Shown: positions 9,815 to 17,595, numbered from the stretch's first letter. The stretch: 39,248 nucleotides of DNA from Acidimicrobiia bacterium (GCA_024421085.1 JAHQYN010000021.1:1-39248), one strand, 5' to 3'. Made by a program: numbers and translations. The notes: generated by a model not told the origin, from the sequence alone.

Positions 9815-10534
9815 TCAGGTGCGGGCGGCGGATTTCAGGCTTGTGCGGATCGAGGCGCTCGTCGCCGGGCCGAGCAGCTGATCCACGCGGGCCCAAACGG
9901 GATCGACCTCGGGGCTGAAGACGGCTTCACGGTTGCGGAGGTCGCGCCTGTCCAAGTCCTTCGCGGTGGCGCCACCGAGGGCATTGCCGGGCACACCTTC
10001 GGCCACCAGGTCGAGCCAGTGGTCGCGGTAGTCGGCCACCGCGTCGAACACGCCCGCGAAACCGTCCTCGTCGGCGCGATGGGCCAGCATCCAGGCCGAC
10101 ATCAGCTGCCATTGCCGCGGCGATAGATGTGCGGGTGCCAACCCCTCCATCTCCACGACCGCGTCGTGGGTCTCGGTGAGCGGGCCGTAGCAGTGGTCGA
10201 TGTAGGCCAGGTTCGCGCCCGGGTCGAGGCGGGGGATCAGATCAAGGTGAAACGCGTAGTGGGGACCGGCCAACACCGAGTCCACCGTGAAATGGGGGAC
10301 CGGGCTGTGGGGCGGCGTGAACGCGAAGCACATGTGGCTGTCGAGACCGAACGCTTCGACGGTCATGCCCACATAGACCAACTCGGCCACGCCGTCGCGT
10401 GACAGCACCCGATGAACGCCGACCGGCGAACCGTCCAGCACCGAGACCAGCGGTGTGTTCACGGTCTCGGCCAGACCCAGGCGAGTCTCGATCGCCTCGA
10501 CGGTCCCGAGGCACAAATCAGCCGACAGACTCAT
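9815..10534 (-). CDS. Ferredoxin-dependent bilin reductase/RCCR superfamily protein
   Basis: 239-residue protein resembling the ferredoxin-dependent bilin reductase (FDBR) superfamily, which includes PcyA, PebA/B, HY2 and plant red chlorophyll catabolite reductase. These are cofactor-free reductases that take electrons from ferredoxin. Family-like blocks are PHFTVDS (80-86), HLDLIPRLDPG (96-106) and a YxPLT-like YGPLT. Starts at MSLSADLCLG, 55 bp after the Rieske gene, same strand. The product is soluble. It may reduce the opened macrocycle made by the Rieske enzyme, or partner with the second RCCR-like protein at 11768-12580 (inference). Recognition is from memory of the family pattern. Confidence 0.65.
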   Translation of the reverse strand: MSLSADLCLGTVEAIETRLGLAETVNTPLVSVLDGSPVGVHRVLSRDGVAELVYVGMTVEAFGLDSHMCFAFTPPHSPVPHFTVDSVLAGPHYAFHLDLIPRLDPGANLAYIDHCYGPLTETHDAVVEMEGLAPAHLSPRQWQLMSAWMLAHRADEDGFAGVFDAVADYRDHWLDLVAEGVPGNALGGATAKDLDRRDLRNREAVFSPEVDPVWARVDQLLGPATSASIRTSLKSAART

Positions 10535-10589
10535 CGCTCGGTTCCCACCTGACCGGCACTGGTTCGGTCGGCTCGCGCCTGGGCGGGCC

Positions 10590-11756
10590 TCATTGGGGGG
10601 ACCCGGTGCCGGTTTGCGATGACGCGGCCTCGGCGACGGTCGGGAAGACCCAAGCGTTGGCCAACTCGGGGTCACTGGCGCGGGCCGGGGAGGGAATGAC
10701 CGCAGCGGCCCGCATAGCCGTCTCATCAGGCAGCACTTCAAGGCCCCAGCCCCGGTTGATCTGCTCAGAGCGCCAGCGCCGGTAGGCCAACTGGATCGAG
10801 TCGGACTTGACATGAAGCTCGGCCGACAGGTCGAAGGGCAACAACTCGGGACGCTGCCCCTCCACGGTCGGCTGGTCCTCCCGGAAGATCTTGATCGTGC
10901 GCTGCATGGAGTTCTTGTCGGCCCAACCGCCTGTGAAGAACGTGCGCAGCATGGCGAACTTCGAGACCGTGACATGCTCGCTGCGGGGGACCGCCGCGGT
11001 GAAGATGCGTATCTCACCCATCGGCAGACGCACGATCAGCAGCGACACGTTGGGCGGATAGAAGCCGGTGGTGGTGCTGACCGGGGGGCGCTCCTTGGAG
11101 GAGATGAACTTCCACAGCCCAGACGGACGGGGAGGCTCAAGGTCGACCGTGGCAGTCACCGAGGCCAGGAAACCGTCCTTGCGTTCCTCTTGCAGATCGA
11201 ACTCCTCGATCTCGGGCTGCTCGGCGTTGCCGAACGAACCGGAGTGCACGAAGGGCGTGTGGGCGATGTCCACAGCGTTCTCCAACACCCGGTCGTAGTT
11301 GGCATTCCAGGTGAACTCCCCGAATATCGCCCGGTAACCCGCCGCTTTGGCCTCGGTGTGCTCCTCGAGCCCGTCGAGCACAGGCAGCGGCGGACGCTGC
11401 TCGGCAGCAAGGTCGCCTAGGAAGACCCACACGAAGCCGTAGCGCTCGACACAGGGGTAGGTGTCGATCCGGGCCTTGCGGGGGATCGGCAGACCATGGC
11501 GGTTCGCCGGGATCTCCACGCACGCACCGTCGGCACCGTAGCGCCATCCGTGGTAGGGGCATTGCACACAGTTGCCAACAACCTTGCCCCCGGCCAGCGA
11601 ACCGCCGCGGTGCACGCACAGGTCGGACTGGGCATTGACCGTGCCGTCGTGGCTGCGCCACAGCACCAGGTCGTGGCCGTGCACTCGGGCGAGCACCGGT
11701 TCGGCAGCGACCTCTGAACCGAACTCGACTGCGTACCAGTGGTTCTTTATGAACAT
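10590..11756 (-). CDS. Rieske non-heme iron oxygenase, PaO/Tic55-like
   Basis: 388-residue oxygenase. The Rieske [2Fe-2S] ligands are C47-x-H49 and C66-x2-H69 (CVHRGG, CPYHGW). The mononuclear iron site is N160/D163-x2-H166-x4-H171 in ENAVDIAHTPFVH, the DxxHxxxxH pattern of pheophorbide a oxygenase and related single-component oxygenases. The product is a cytosolic monooxygenase needing an external reductase; no ferredoxin or reductase gene is adjacent. The start at 11756 is supported by a strong AAGGAGG five bases upstream. It lies 11 bp after an RCCR-like gene, which favours a tetrapyrrole substrate. Other aromatic ring-hydroxylating or O-demethylating oxygenases share the same motifs, so the substrate is not settled by sequence alone. 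Confidence 0.88.
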   Translation of the reverse strand: MFIKNHWYAVEFGSEVAAEPVLARVHGHDLVLWRSHDGTVNAQSDLCVHRGGSLAGGKVVGNCVQCPYHGWRYGADGACVEIPANRHGLPIPRKARIDTYPCVERYGFVWVFLGDLAAEQRPPLPVLDGLEEHTEAKAAGYRAIFGEFTWNANYDRVLENAVDIAHTPFVHSGSFGNAEQPEIEEFDLQEERKDGFLASVTATVDLEPPRPSGLWKFISSKERPPVSTTTGFYPPNVSLLIVRLPMGEIRIFTAAVPRSEHVTVSKFAMLRTFFTGGWADKNSMQRTIKIFREDQPTVEGQRPELLPFDLSAELHVKSDSIQLAYRRWRSEQINRGWGLEVLPDETAMRAAAVIPSPARASDPELANAWVFPTVAEAASSQTGTGSPQ

Positions 11757-11767
11757 GGAATCCTCCT

Positions 11768-12580
11768 TCAGGCAGGTCTCGGCAGGTGTCGGTCGCCGCC
11801 CCACAGGGCCCGCACCAGGCGATCGGTCAGCTCCTGGCCGAAGAACCGTACCGCCATCACATTGGCCGGGTCCCGTTGGGCGATGGTGCGCCGCCGGGCC
11901 AGGTCGTCCGCGGCAAGCTGTGCCCGACGCCGCTGCGGCACGGGTTCGGCCTCGTCGACCCACCGCAGCCACTGGTCGACACGGCGGTGAGCGAGTTCGC
12001 TCACCTGGTCGAGCCGCGCCTCGTCGTGGGTGCGGTTGGGGGTGGTGAAGCAGACGGCCACGTCGCTGAGCGCCGCGCGGATGTACAGGGCCCTCGAGGT
12101 GAACGGTGCCAGCCCCTCGTCGGCTCGCAGCGCCAGGAACTCCTCGTTGAGCGGTTCGTAGTATTTGTCGAGCGCCTCGGTGTCGAGCATCAGGTCGGAC
12201 CGGCGGTTGTAGTCAATGTAGAACCACAGGTCGGGCAGGGTCCCCCAAGCGATGCCGAGATGGGGCACGTCGATATGGGGGCCGAGCCAGGCGGTCACAT
12301 GCATGTTGGTGAAACCGATGGGCGGGTTGCCGATCCAGGAGTGGATCAGCCAGTCCATCTCGGGTCCGCTGTAGGCGGCGAGCCGGCCAGCGGGGTACTC
12401 CGTGCTGCCCCGATACGACTCCAGGTCGGTGGTGCTCGGGTCTCGGGTCAGCTCGAACCGGGCTTCAATCTTAGCCATGACCTCGCAGGTGATCGACCAG
12501 AGCCGGTCGAAGGTTGCCTTAGCGTCTGTCGGGACTCGCTCGTCGAAGATGTCTTGGACGCCCTGCAACGTCTCGCGCAT
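11768..12580 (-). CDS. Red chlorophyll catabolite reductase (RCCR)-like protein
   Basis: 270 residues, close to the mature plant RCCR. Plant RCCR reduces the opened macrocycle released by pheophorbide a oxygenase. Blocks that recall plant RCCR are SWIGNPPIGFTNMHVTAW (81-98), LGPHIDVPHLG (99-109), RRSDLMLDTEALDKYYE and SRALYIRAALSD (162-173), in the same order and spacing as in the plant family from memory. The start at 12580 (MRETLQGVQD) has GGAG five bases upstream and places the inverted repeat at 12607-12629 in the promoter; an extension to 12646 would run through it. First gene of the operon RCCR-like, Rieske, FDBR-like, lipocalin-like. A profile search would settle the family. Confidence 0.72.
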   Translation of the reverse strand: MRETLQGVQDIFDERVPTDAKATFDRLWSITCEVMAKIEARFELTRDPSTTDLESYRGSTEYPAGRLAAYSGPEMDWLIHSWIGNPPIGFTNMHVTAWLGPHIDVPHLGIAWGTLPDLWFYIDYNRRSDLMLDTEALDKYYEPLNEEFLALRADEGLAPFTSRALYIRAALSDVAVCFTTPNRTHDEARLDQVSELAHRRVDQWLRWVDEAEPVPQRRRAQLAADDLARRRTIAQRDPANVMAVRFFGQELTDRLVRALWGGDRHLPRPA

Positions 12581-12606
12581 AGGTTCTCCAGGATCGTCAG
12601 AGTAAG

Positions 12607-12629
12607 GGTGTTCCGTCAAGCGGAACACC
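12607..12629. promoter_or_regulatory. Perfect 9-bp inverted repeat, likely operator of the RCCR/Rieske operon
   Basis: ggtgttccg - tcaag - cggaacacc: perfect 9-bp arms and a 5-bp spacer, 27 bp upstream of ATG 12580. Size and symmetry fit an IclR-type operator. Related gttccg half-sites recur at 18551-18680. Confidence 0.7.
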
Positions 12630-12711
12630 GTTTCGTTCTGCCCCACAGTAGGGCTGAGCAGCGACGAGCGTCAACAAACCACCGTCGCCGCAACATGGGA
12701 ACCTCAAGAGT

Positions 12712-12803
12712 TGCGCCAAATCGGCATCGGAACCTGCGCGATTTCGGCATCGGAACCTGCGCCAAAACGGCATCAACATATGCGCAAAACCGACATCGTA
12801 GTG
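12712..12803. repeat. 23-bp tandem repeat, 4 degenerate units
   Basis: Units at 12712, 12735, 12758 and 12781 share the pattern tgcgc-caaa-cggcatcgg-aacc, diverging in the last two copies. The array fills the space between two divergent genes just upstream of the ATPase promoter. It could be an operator array or neutral minisatellite. Confidence 0.8.
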
Positions 12804-12814
12804 TTGCCGCAGGG

Positions 12815-12820
12815 TACGCT
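12815..12820 (+). promoter_or_regulatory. -10 box (TACGCT) for a leaderless transcript
   Basis: TANNNT box whose last T is 7 nt before GTG 12827, placing the transcription start on the start codon. No Shine-Dalgarno sequence precedes the gene. Confidence 0.5.
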
Positions 12821-12826
12821 GCCCCC

Positions 12827-14041
12827 GTGGAGTACCTCATCCGCTTGGTGGATCCCTGGCTCAGAGAAGTGCTGACCGCCGCTCCCGCGGTGATGATCAC
12901 CGGCGCGCGGGCCTCTGGGAAAACCACTACCGCGATGCGACACGCCTCCAGTGTGGTCCGTTTGGACAAGCCGCCCGAGGCCTACCCGTTCGAGGCCGAC
13001 CCCGATGCCGCGTTGCGTGGCCGCGCCGAGCCTGTTCTGCTCGACGAGTGGCAGGCATGCCCGGGCGTGCTTGGTGCGGTCAAGCGGGCCGTTGATGCTG
13101 AGCGCCGGCCCGGCCGGTTCATTCTGACGGGATCGGTCCGGTCCGAGAACGATCCGGTCCTTTGGCCCGGGACGGGACGATTGATCAGGGTTGCCATGCA
13201 CCCGCTCGCAGTGCGCGAGCAACTCGCAAGACCGCCAGGTTTCTTCGTCAGCCGCCATCTGAGCGGAAAGTCCTTTGTCTTGCCGGAAAATCCTCCCGAT
13301 CTGCGCGACTACGCCAAGATTGCCTTGGTGGGAGGTTTCCCGGAGTCAATCGCCCTGGCAGGCAGTGTCCGCGACGACTGGATGCGGAGCTACATCGAAC
13401 AGATGCTCGCCCATGACGTACCCGGCGATCAGTCCCATACGAAACTCGCGGAGTTCTTTCAAGCCTATGCTCTGAACTCGGCAGGCATCTTCAACGAGAA
13501 TACGCTGTACCAAGCAGTTGGCATCGATCGGCGCACCGCACGCTCGCACACCAAACTGCTGACCGACATCGGGGTCATCGCCGAACTTCCGGCATGGAGC
13601 AGCAACCGTCTGAAACGACTGGCCCGGTCCCCCAAACGCTTCGTCGCCGACACCGGGCTCTGGGGCGCGTCCGTTCGCGCCGACTTGGATCTGGTAATGA
13701 ACGACGGCACCCTGCTCGGCCGCCTCATCGACACTTTCGTCACGAACCAGCTACGCGCCGAGGCAGTGTTGGATCCGCTCCGACCTCAGCTCTATCACCT
13801 ACGCGATCGCGACGGCAGGCACGAGGTCAACCTGATCGCTGATCTAGGTGCCCGCGGGGTAGTCGGATTGGAGATCAAGGCACACAGCGCGCCCAGACTG
13901 CGTGATGCCCGCCACCTGATATGGCTGCGCGATCAACTGGGCGACCGATTCAAGGCAGGAGTCCTGCTCCACACCGGGCCCGCCCAATTCACGCTTGACG
14001 ACGGAATCGAAGCGGTCCCCATCTGCGCGCTCTGGAGCTAG
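12827..14041 (+). CDS. AAA ATPase with DUF4143 domain
   Basis: 404-residue protein of the AAA_14/DUF4143 family, common in bacterial accessory regions and without a settled function. Walker A is GARASGKTT (26-34), Walker B is PVLLDEWQ, and a sensor-like ILTGSV follows. The C-terminal half contains a winged-helix-like segment and the DUF4143 nuclease-like fold, with EVNLIADLGARGVVGLEIKA recalling the D-(D/E)-x-K restriction-like core. GTG 12827 was chosen because it opens the family-conserved MEYLIR-like start and sits 7 nt after a TANNNT box. It is transcribed divergently from the RCCR operon, with a four-copy 23-bp repeat between them. Probably not part of the catabolic system. Confidence 0.85.
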   Translation: MEYLIRLVDPWLREVLTAAPAVMITGARASGKTTTAMRHASSVVRLDKPPEAYPFEADPDAALRGRAEPVLLDEWQACPGVLGAVKRAVDAERRPGRFILTGSVRSENDPVLWPGTGRLIRVAMHPLAVREQLARPPGFFVSRHLSGKSFVLPENPPDLRDYAKIALVGGFPESIALAGSVRDDWMRSYIEQMLAHDVPGDQSHTKLAEFFQAYALNSAGIFNENTLYQAVGIDRRTARSHTKLLTDIGVIAELPAWSSNRLKRLARSPKRFVADTGLWGASVRADLDLVMNDGTLLGRLIDTFVTNQLRAEAVLDPLRPQLYHLRDRDGRHEVNLIADLGARGVVGLEIKAHSAPRLRDARHLIWLRDQLGDRFKAGVLLHTGPAQFTLDDGIEAVPICALWS

Positions 14042-14071
14042 CGGAAGGCGACGGCGCGGTCGCAACGCTGC

Positions 14072-14113
14072 GCTACAGTCTGAGATCGGACAGCTACAGT
14101 CTGAGATCTGGCA
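14072..14113. repeat. 21-bp direct repeat, 2 units
   Basis: Two adjacent 21-bp copies beginning gctacagtctgagatc, differing by two bases, in the gap between the ATPase and the CitE-like gene. Confidence 0.8.
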
Positions 14114-14124
14114 GCAGCAACGAG

Positions 14125-14952
14125 ATGCCCCAAACCATGACTCGCACCACGCTCTATGTCCCGGGCGACCGGGCCGACCGCTTCGCCAAGGCGCTCGCCT
14201 CGGGAGCCGATGCCATCATCTGCGACCTCGAGGACGCGGTCGCGGAATCAGCCAAGGCAACGGCCCGTGAAGCAGTCTCGGCGTGGCTGGGGGCCAACTC
14301 CGGCGCAGCGGCTTGGGTGCGGGTCAACAACCGCCCCGACCTGCTCGACGACGATGCGGCCATGGTGCGTTCACTGGTTGCCGACGGGGTGGACTTCGCG
14401 GGGGTGGTGGTTCCCAAGGCCGACACCTCGGCCTGCGCCGCCGATTTTGGCGGCAGCCCGGTGATGGCCCTCATCGAGTCGGCGATCGGCGTTAGAGACA
14501 TCTATGAGATCGCGGCGATCCCCGCGGTGGTGCGCCTGGCTCTGGGAGAGGCCGACTTAGCTGCCGACATGTGCATGGAACCGTCCGCGGATGCCCTGGA
14601 GATGTGGCCGGTCCGAACCCGAGTGGTGGTCGCGTCGGTCGGTTGCGGACTCCTGTCCCCCTGCGGACCGGTGCCCACCGACCTCAACGACCACGACGCT
14701 CTGGTCACCACCAGCGAATCGCTGCGCCGCCACGGATTCGGTGGTCGCTCGGTGATCCACCCCGCCCAGGTGGATGCGGTCAACGCTGCATTCACTCCAA
14801 CAGCGGATGCTGTCGCCCAGGCGGACGCGGTTGTGGCCGCGTACGAAGCCGCGGTCGCCGAGGGCCGAGCAGCGCTGATCGTGGACGGCAAGTTCATCGA
14901 CGCCGCGGTCGTGCGTCAAGCCCGAGCAGTGCTGGCCAGGGCACCGCGTTGA
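14125..14952 (+). CDS. HpcH/HpaI-type CoA-ester lyase (CitE-like)
   Basis: 275-residue TIM-barrel lyase of the citrate lyase beta-subunit-like family, which includes citramalyl-CoA and malyl-CoA lyases cleaving hydroxyacyl-CoA esters. Family features are LYVPGDRADRF, the acidic DLEDAV motif near residue 33, the arginine region WVRVNN, ALIESA, LALGEADLAADM and the C-terminal GRSVIHPAQVDAVN. CoA-ester cleavage fits the two CoA-transferases further along. ATG 14125 and the second ATG four codons later are both possible; the Shine-Dalgarno signal is weak. It is separated from the IclR-controlled genes by the toxin-antitoxin pair, so co-regulation is not shown. Confidence 0.85.
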   Translation: MPQTMTRTTLYVPGDRADRFAKALASGADAIICDLEDAVAESAKATAREAVSAWLGANSGAAAWVRVNNRPDLLDDDAAMVRSLVADGVDFAGVVVPKADTSACAADFGGSPVMALIESAIGVRDIYEIAAIPAVVRLALGEADLAADMCMEPSADALEMWPVRTRVVVASVGCGLLSPCGPVPTDLNDHDALVTTSESLRRHGFGGRSVIHPAQVDAVNAAFTPTADAVAQADAVVAAYEAAVAEGRAALIVDGKFIDAAVVRQARAVLARAPR

Positions 14953-15056
14953 GTGTCTGCCGTAGATTGGCAGGGGGCGTTCGCAGGGATGATTTCTGAA
15001 GGCCCAATCCGTACAGTCTGCGGCTGCTGGCCGCAACATAATGGCAACATATATGG

Positions 15057-15062
15057 TACTAT
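15057..15062 (+). promoter_or_regulatory. -10 box (TACTAT) for the toxin-antitoxin operon
   Basis: TANNNT whose last T is 7 nt before ATG 15069, in a short AT-rich patch. An overlapping TATAAT at 15060-15065 is less well placed. Confidence 0.45.
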
Positions 15063-15068
15063 AATTGG

Positions 15069-15398
15069 ATGTACAGAGTCTCAGAGTGCGTTGACGGTCG
15101 GGGGCACAGTCCGTTCGGCCGATAGTTCGACGGACTCGATTCAACCACAGCCGCAAAAGTCAGGACAGTGGTCGCCAGGATGGAGGCGGGGAACCTGTCA
15201 GATGTCAGGACCCTCGGAGGGGGGCTTCTGGAACGTCGCGTACACATCGGCCCGGGATACAGGATTTATTTCGGCCGGGATGGCGACACCTTGATCATCT
15301 TGCTTGGGGGAGGCACCAAGGCACGTCAACAGCGACAGATCAAGCAAGCTCGTGAACTATGGAGAGAATACAAACAACGCAAAGCCAAGGAGGAATGA
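15069..15398 (+). pseudogene. RelE/HigB-type (Gp49-like) toxin with in-frame amber stop
   Basis: In one frame from ATG 15069 the translation is MYRVSECVDGRGHSPFGR, a TAG at 15123-15125, then FDGLDSTTAAKVRTVVAR and on through GPGYRIYF and ILLGGGTKARQQ to the stop at 15398. This is the whole ~110-residue phage-derived Gp49-like/HigB toxin family, an mRNA interferase in known relatives. Family members usually have Trp before the Phe, so one TGG to TAG change would explain the stop. Re-initiation at GTG 15168 would give a 76-residue product lacking the N-terminal part. The intact antitoxin follows with overlapping stop and start. Either the toxin is dead or a shortened product is tolerated. Confidence 0.8.
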
Positions 15399-15400
15399 AT

Positions 15401-15823
15401 ATGCCGCTCACAACTGAGTTCAAGAACACCGTGCAAGCCCGAGCACGGATCGATCAGAGCTTCCGGGTAGCACTAATGAAAGAAGGCATCGAGTGCCTAC
15501 TCGCTGGAGATGTCGACACCGGAAAGATCATCCTGCGTGACTACATCAACGCCACCATCGGATTCGACCAACTCGCCAGCCTGACCGACAAGCCCCCCAA
15601 GAGCCTTATGCGCATGTTCGGCCCGTCAGGCAATCCCCATGCGCGCAACCTCTTTGAGGCCCTCGCGCACATCCAGAGACACGAAGGTGTCCAACTTGCG
15701 GTGACTGCCGTTCAGAGAGCGCAGGAAACCGATCCCAGTGCTAAGCCAGTCGAGAGTGTGTGTGCCATCCTTGGGAGCAGCGAGAGCGGCGACGACTACA
15801 TCGAGGAGATCCGAGGACGGTGA
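15401..15823 (+). CDS. HigA-like antitoxin (DNA-binding addiction-module antidote)
   Basis: 140-residue protein matching the antitoxin that pairs with Gp49-like toxins. Conserved stretches are ALMKEGIECLLAGDVDTGK, LRDYINATIGFDQLA and PPKSLMRMFGPSGNPHARNL, an HTH-type region that binds its own promoter in relatives. AAGGAGG at 15387-15393 is spaced for ATG 15401; an ATG at 15395 overlaps the toxin stop. The C-terminus has an unusual ~45-residue extension after the usual HIQRHEGVQ end, and its last 28 bp overlap the 3' end of the convergent nitrilase gene. The frame is intact although its toxin is interrupted. Confidence 0.88.
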   Translation: MPLTTEFKNTVQARARIDQSFRVALMKEGIECLLAGDVDTGKIILRDYINATIGFDQLASLTDKPPKSLMRMFGPSGNPHARNLFEALAHIQRHEGVQLAVTAVQRAQETDPSAKPVESVCAILGSSESGDDYIEEIRGR

Positions 15824-17565
15824 GGTTGTGGTGGCGTTTTGGATGGTGCCGCGCTGAGCACGACGGATGCTTGCCAGGGGCGTCCGGCGACCAGATCGGT
15901 GTTTTTGGAGACCTCTCGATGCAGTGCTCGACCGGGGTGCAAGGTTGAAATCGACATCCCGTCGCCGGGCTTTGCGCGGATGGTCTCGGGAGTGTTGATT
16001 GTGCCGTCGTAGGCGCTGGATCGATGTGGATTCCAGAGCGAATCAGCGGGCGGGTCGAGCAGCAGCGCGGCACCGGGCGAACCCGCCGGACCGCATGCCG
16101 CGAGGCTCACTCGGTTCTCGGCTGCCCGCTCCAGCAGAGCCAGGTCGCACTCCCAAGCGTGTTCAGGCTGCCAACACACCACAACGATGTGGGCACCGGC
16201 CACCGCAGCCAGTCGCATCGCTTCGGGGTAGCGGTGGTCATCGGCGATGAGCACCGCCAGATCGCCGAACGGAGTCCGATACAAACCGACCGAATCACCG
16301 AGGTCGGTGACTTGGGGGTAACGGTTGCTGCGGTGAATCTGTAGTTGTTCGTGAACGAGTCCCTGTGCAGACCAGACCTGGCCCCTGTGTTGGGCGGGGC
16401 TGTGTTGGGGGGGGCTGTGTTGGTCGGGGCTGTGTTGGGCGGGGTTGTGTTGGGCGGGGCTGTGTTGGGCGGGGCTGTGTTGGGCGGGGCTGTGTTGGGC
16501 GGGGCTGTGTTGATATTCTCCTGAGACGGTGGTCACCACCAGGATGCCCTCGGGGATTACGGGCGGCACCGGTGTCAGCTCCGGCAAGACCACCAGCGAC
16601 GCCCCCGAAGCGAAGGCCTCGTCGATGAGTCCCGGATTGGCTCGGGCTCCAGGTACGCAGGCGACCACAACCTCGGAGGCCAACCCGGAGGCCGGCTGGA
16701 CCGTATCGGCCTGCGCCAGTGGGGCGTACACCTTCGGGCGGCGCCCTGAGAGCCGGCCAGGATCAACCGCTGAAAGGTCGACGTCGGCGATGACCACGGC
16801 TTCACCGGTCAGCGGCGCGATGGCCAACACCGTGCCGTCGGGACCGACGATCTGACTCTCCCCGGCGCCGTTGAGAGTCTCGGGCGGTACGCCGAGCGCC
16901 TCGCTGAAAGCACCCACTCGGTCTGCGGGCAACAGCGGGCCGACCTTGTTGGCAGCCACCACGAACACGCCGTTCTCGGCGGCCCGCACCGGAACGTGCA
17001 GTGAGGCTTCGTCGCGGGCGAACGAGTTGAGGTTGTTCATCAACAGTCGGGCACCCCGCACCGCCAGTGTGCGCGGTATCTCAAAGGTCACGCCGTCCAT
17101 GCAGGAATACAGGCCGACGGGTCCGAAGCGGGTGTCGGCCACCGGGTGCGCCCCAGCGCCGGCGCTCAGGAAGGCCCGTTCGTTGCCCATCAGCATCTGC
17201 TTGTCGGCACTGGCCAGCAGTTCCCCGTCGGGGTCGAAGAGCAGGCCGGTAACGGTCACCCTCCCGTCGGGCCGGGGGATCGTCACGGCCATTGCTGCGT
17301 AGACGCCGTGCTCGGCGACCCGTCGGGAAAAAGCGCGCAGCCAGGGGCCGTCCAGTGCCACCGCGACGGCCTGGCAGTGCGCGGCATCGTCGTAGACCGA
17401 GATGTGGTTGCAGAACTCGGGCAGCACCACCAGATCGGCCCCTTGCGCGACGGCAGCGTCGAGCATTCGCAGGCAAGTGGCAAGGTTCTCGTCGAGGTCG
17501 CTGCCGGTGGCGAATTGCGCCGCCGCAACTCGCAAGCGGTCGCTCAACGGGGTCAGTTCAGGCAT
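15796..17565 (-). CDS. Tandem nitrilase-superfamily (CN-hydrolase) protein
   Basis: 589 residues containing two CN-hydrolase domains. Domain 1 (about 10-280) keeps the catalytic Glu-Lys-Cys: E50 in VVLPEF, K122 in ADKQ and C155 in YSCMDG. Domain 2 (about 300-560) keeps LPEL but reads IADDHRYPE where the nucleophilic Cys is expected, so it is probably non-catalytic. The domains are joined by a QHSPA pentapeptide repeat. The family hydrolyses amides, carbamoyl compounds or nitriles in the cytosol. Next to hydantoinase and other amidohydrolases, an amidase role on an opened ring is likely (inference). It is downstream of and co-directional with the iclR gene, with 193 bp of decayed repeats between. 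The last ~40 residues look non-conserved. Confidence 0.85.
   Translation of the reverse strand: MPELTPLSDRLRVAAAQFATGSDLDENLATCLRMLDAAVAQGADLVVLPEFCNHISVYDDAAHCQAVAVALDGPWLRAFSRRVAEHGVYAAMAVTIPRPDGRVTVTGLLFDPDGELLASADKQMLMGNERAFLSAGAGAHPVADTRFGPVGLYSCMDGVTFEIPRTLAVRGARLLMNNLNSFARDEASLHVPVRAAENGVFVVAANKVGPLLPADRVGAFSEALGVPPETLNGAGESQIVGPDGTVLAIAPLTGEAVVIADVDLSAVDPGRLSGRRPKVYAPLAQADTVQPASGLASEVVVACVPGARANPGLIDEAFASGASLVVLPELTPVPPVIPEGILVVTTVSGEYQHSPAQHSPAQHSPAQHSPAQHNPAQHSPDQHSPPQHSPAQHRGQVWSAQGLVHEQLQIHRSNRYPQVTDLGDSVGLYRTPFGDLAVLIADDHRYPEAMRLAAVAGAHIVVVCWQPEHAWECDLALLERAAENRVSLAACGPAGSPGAALLLDPPADSLWNPHRSSAYDGTINTPETIRAKPGDGMSISTLHPGRALHREVSKNTDLVAGRPWQASVVLSAAPSKTPPQPHRPRISSM
16385..16504 (-). 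repeat. 15-bp tandem repeat, 8 units, inside the nitrilase gene
   Basis: Eight units of ctgtgttgggcgggg (plus strand) with few substitutions, encoding QHSPA repeats inserted in domain 2, between its N-terminal strand region and the QLQIHRSNRYP block. In frame. Confidence 0.9.
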
Positions 17566-17595
17566 CGGCGCGTGTTTGGAGGTGTAGTCGTCAGG

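Noticed and set aside
12712-12803. 23-bp repeats as a CRISPR array
   Set aside because: No unique spacers between units and no cas genes in the window.
15123-15125. TAG read as pyrrolysine or suppressed in the toxin
   Set aside because: No pyl genes or structural element seen, and relatives have Trp here; a point mutation or error is simpler.
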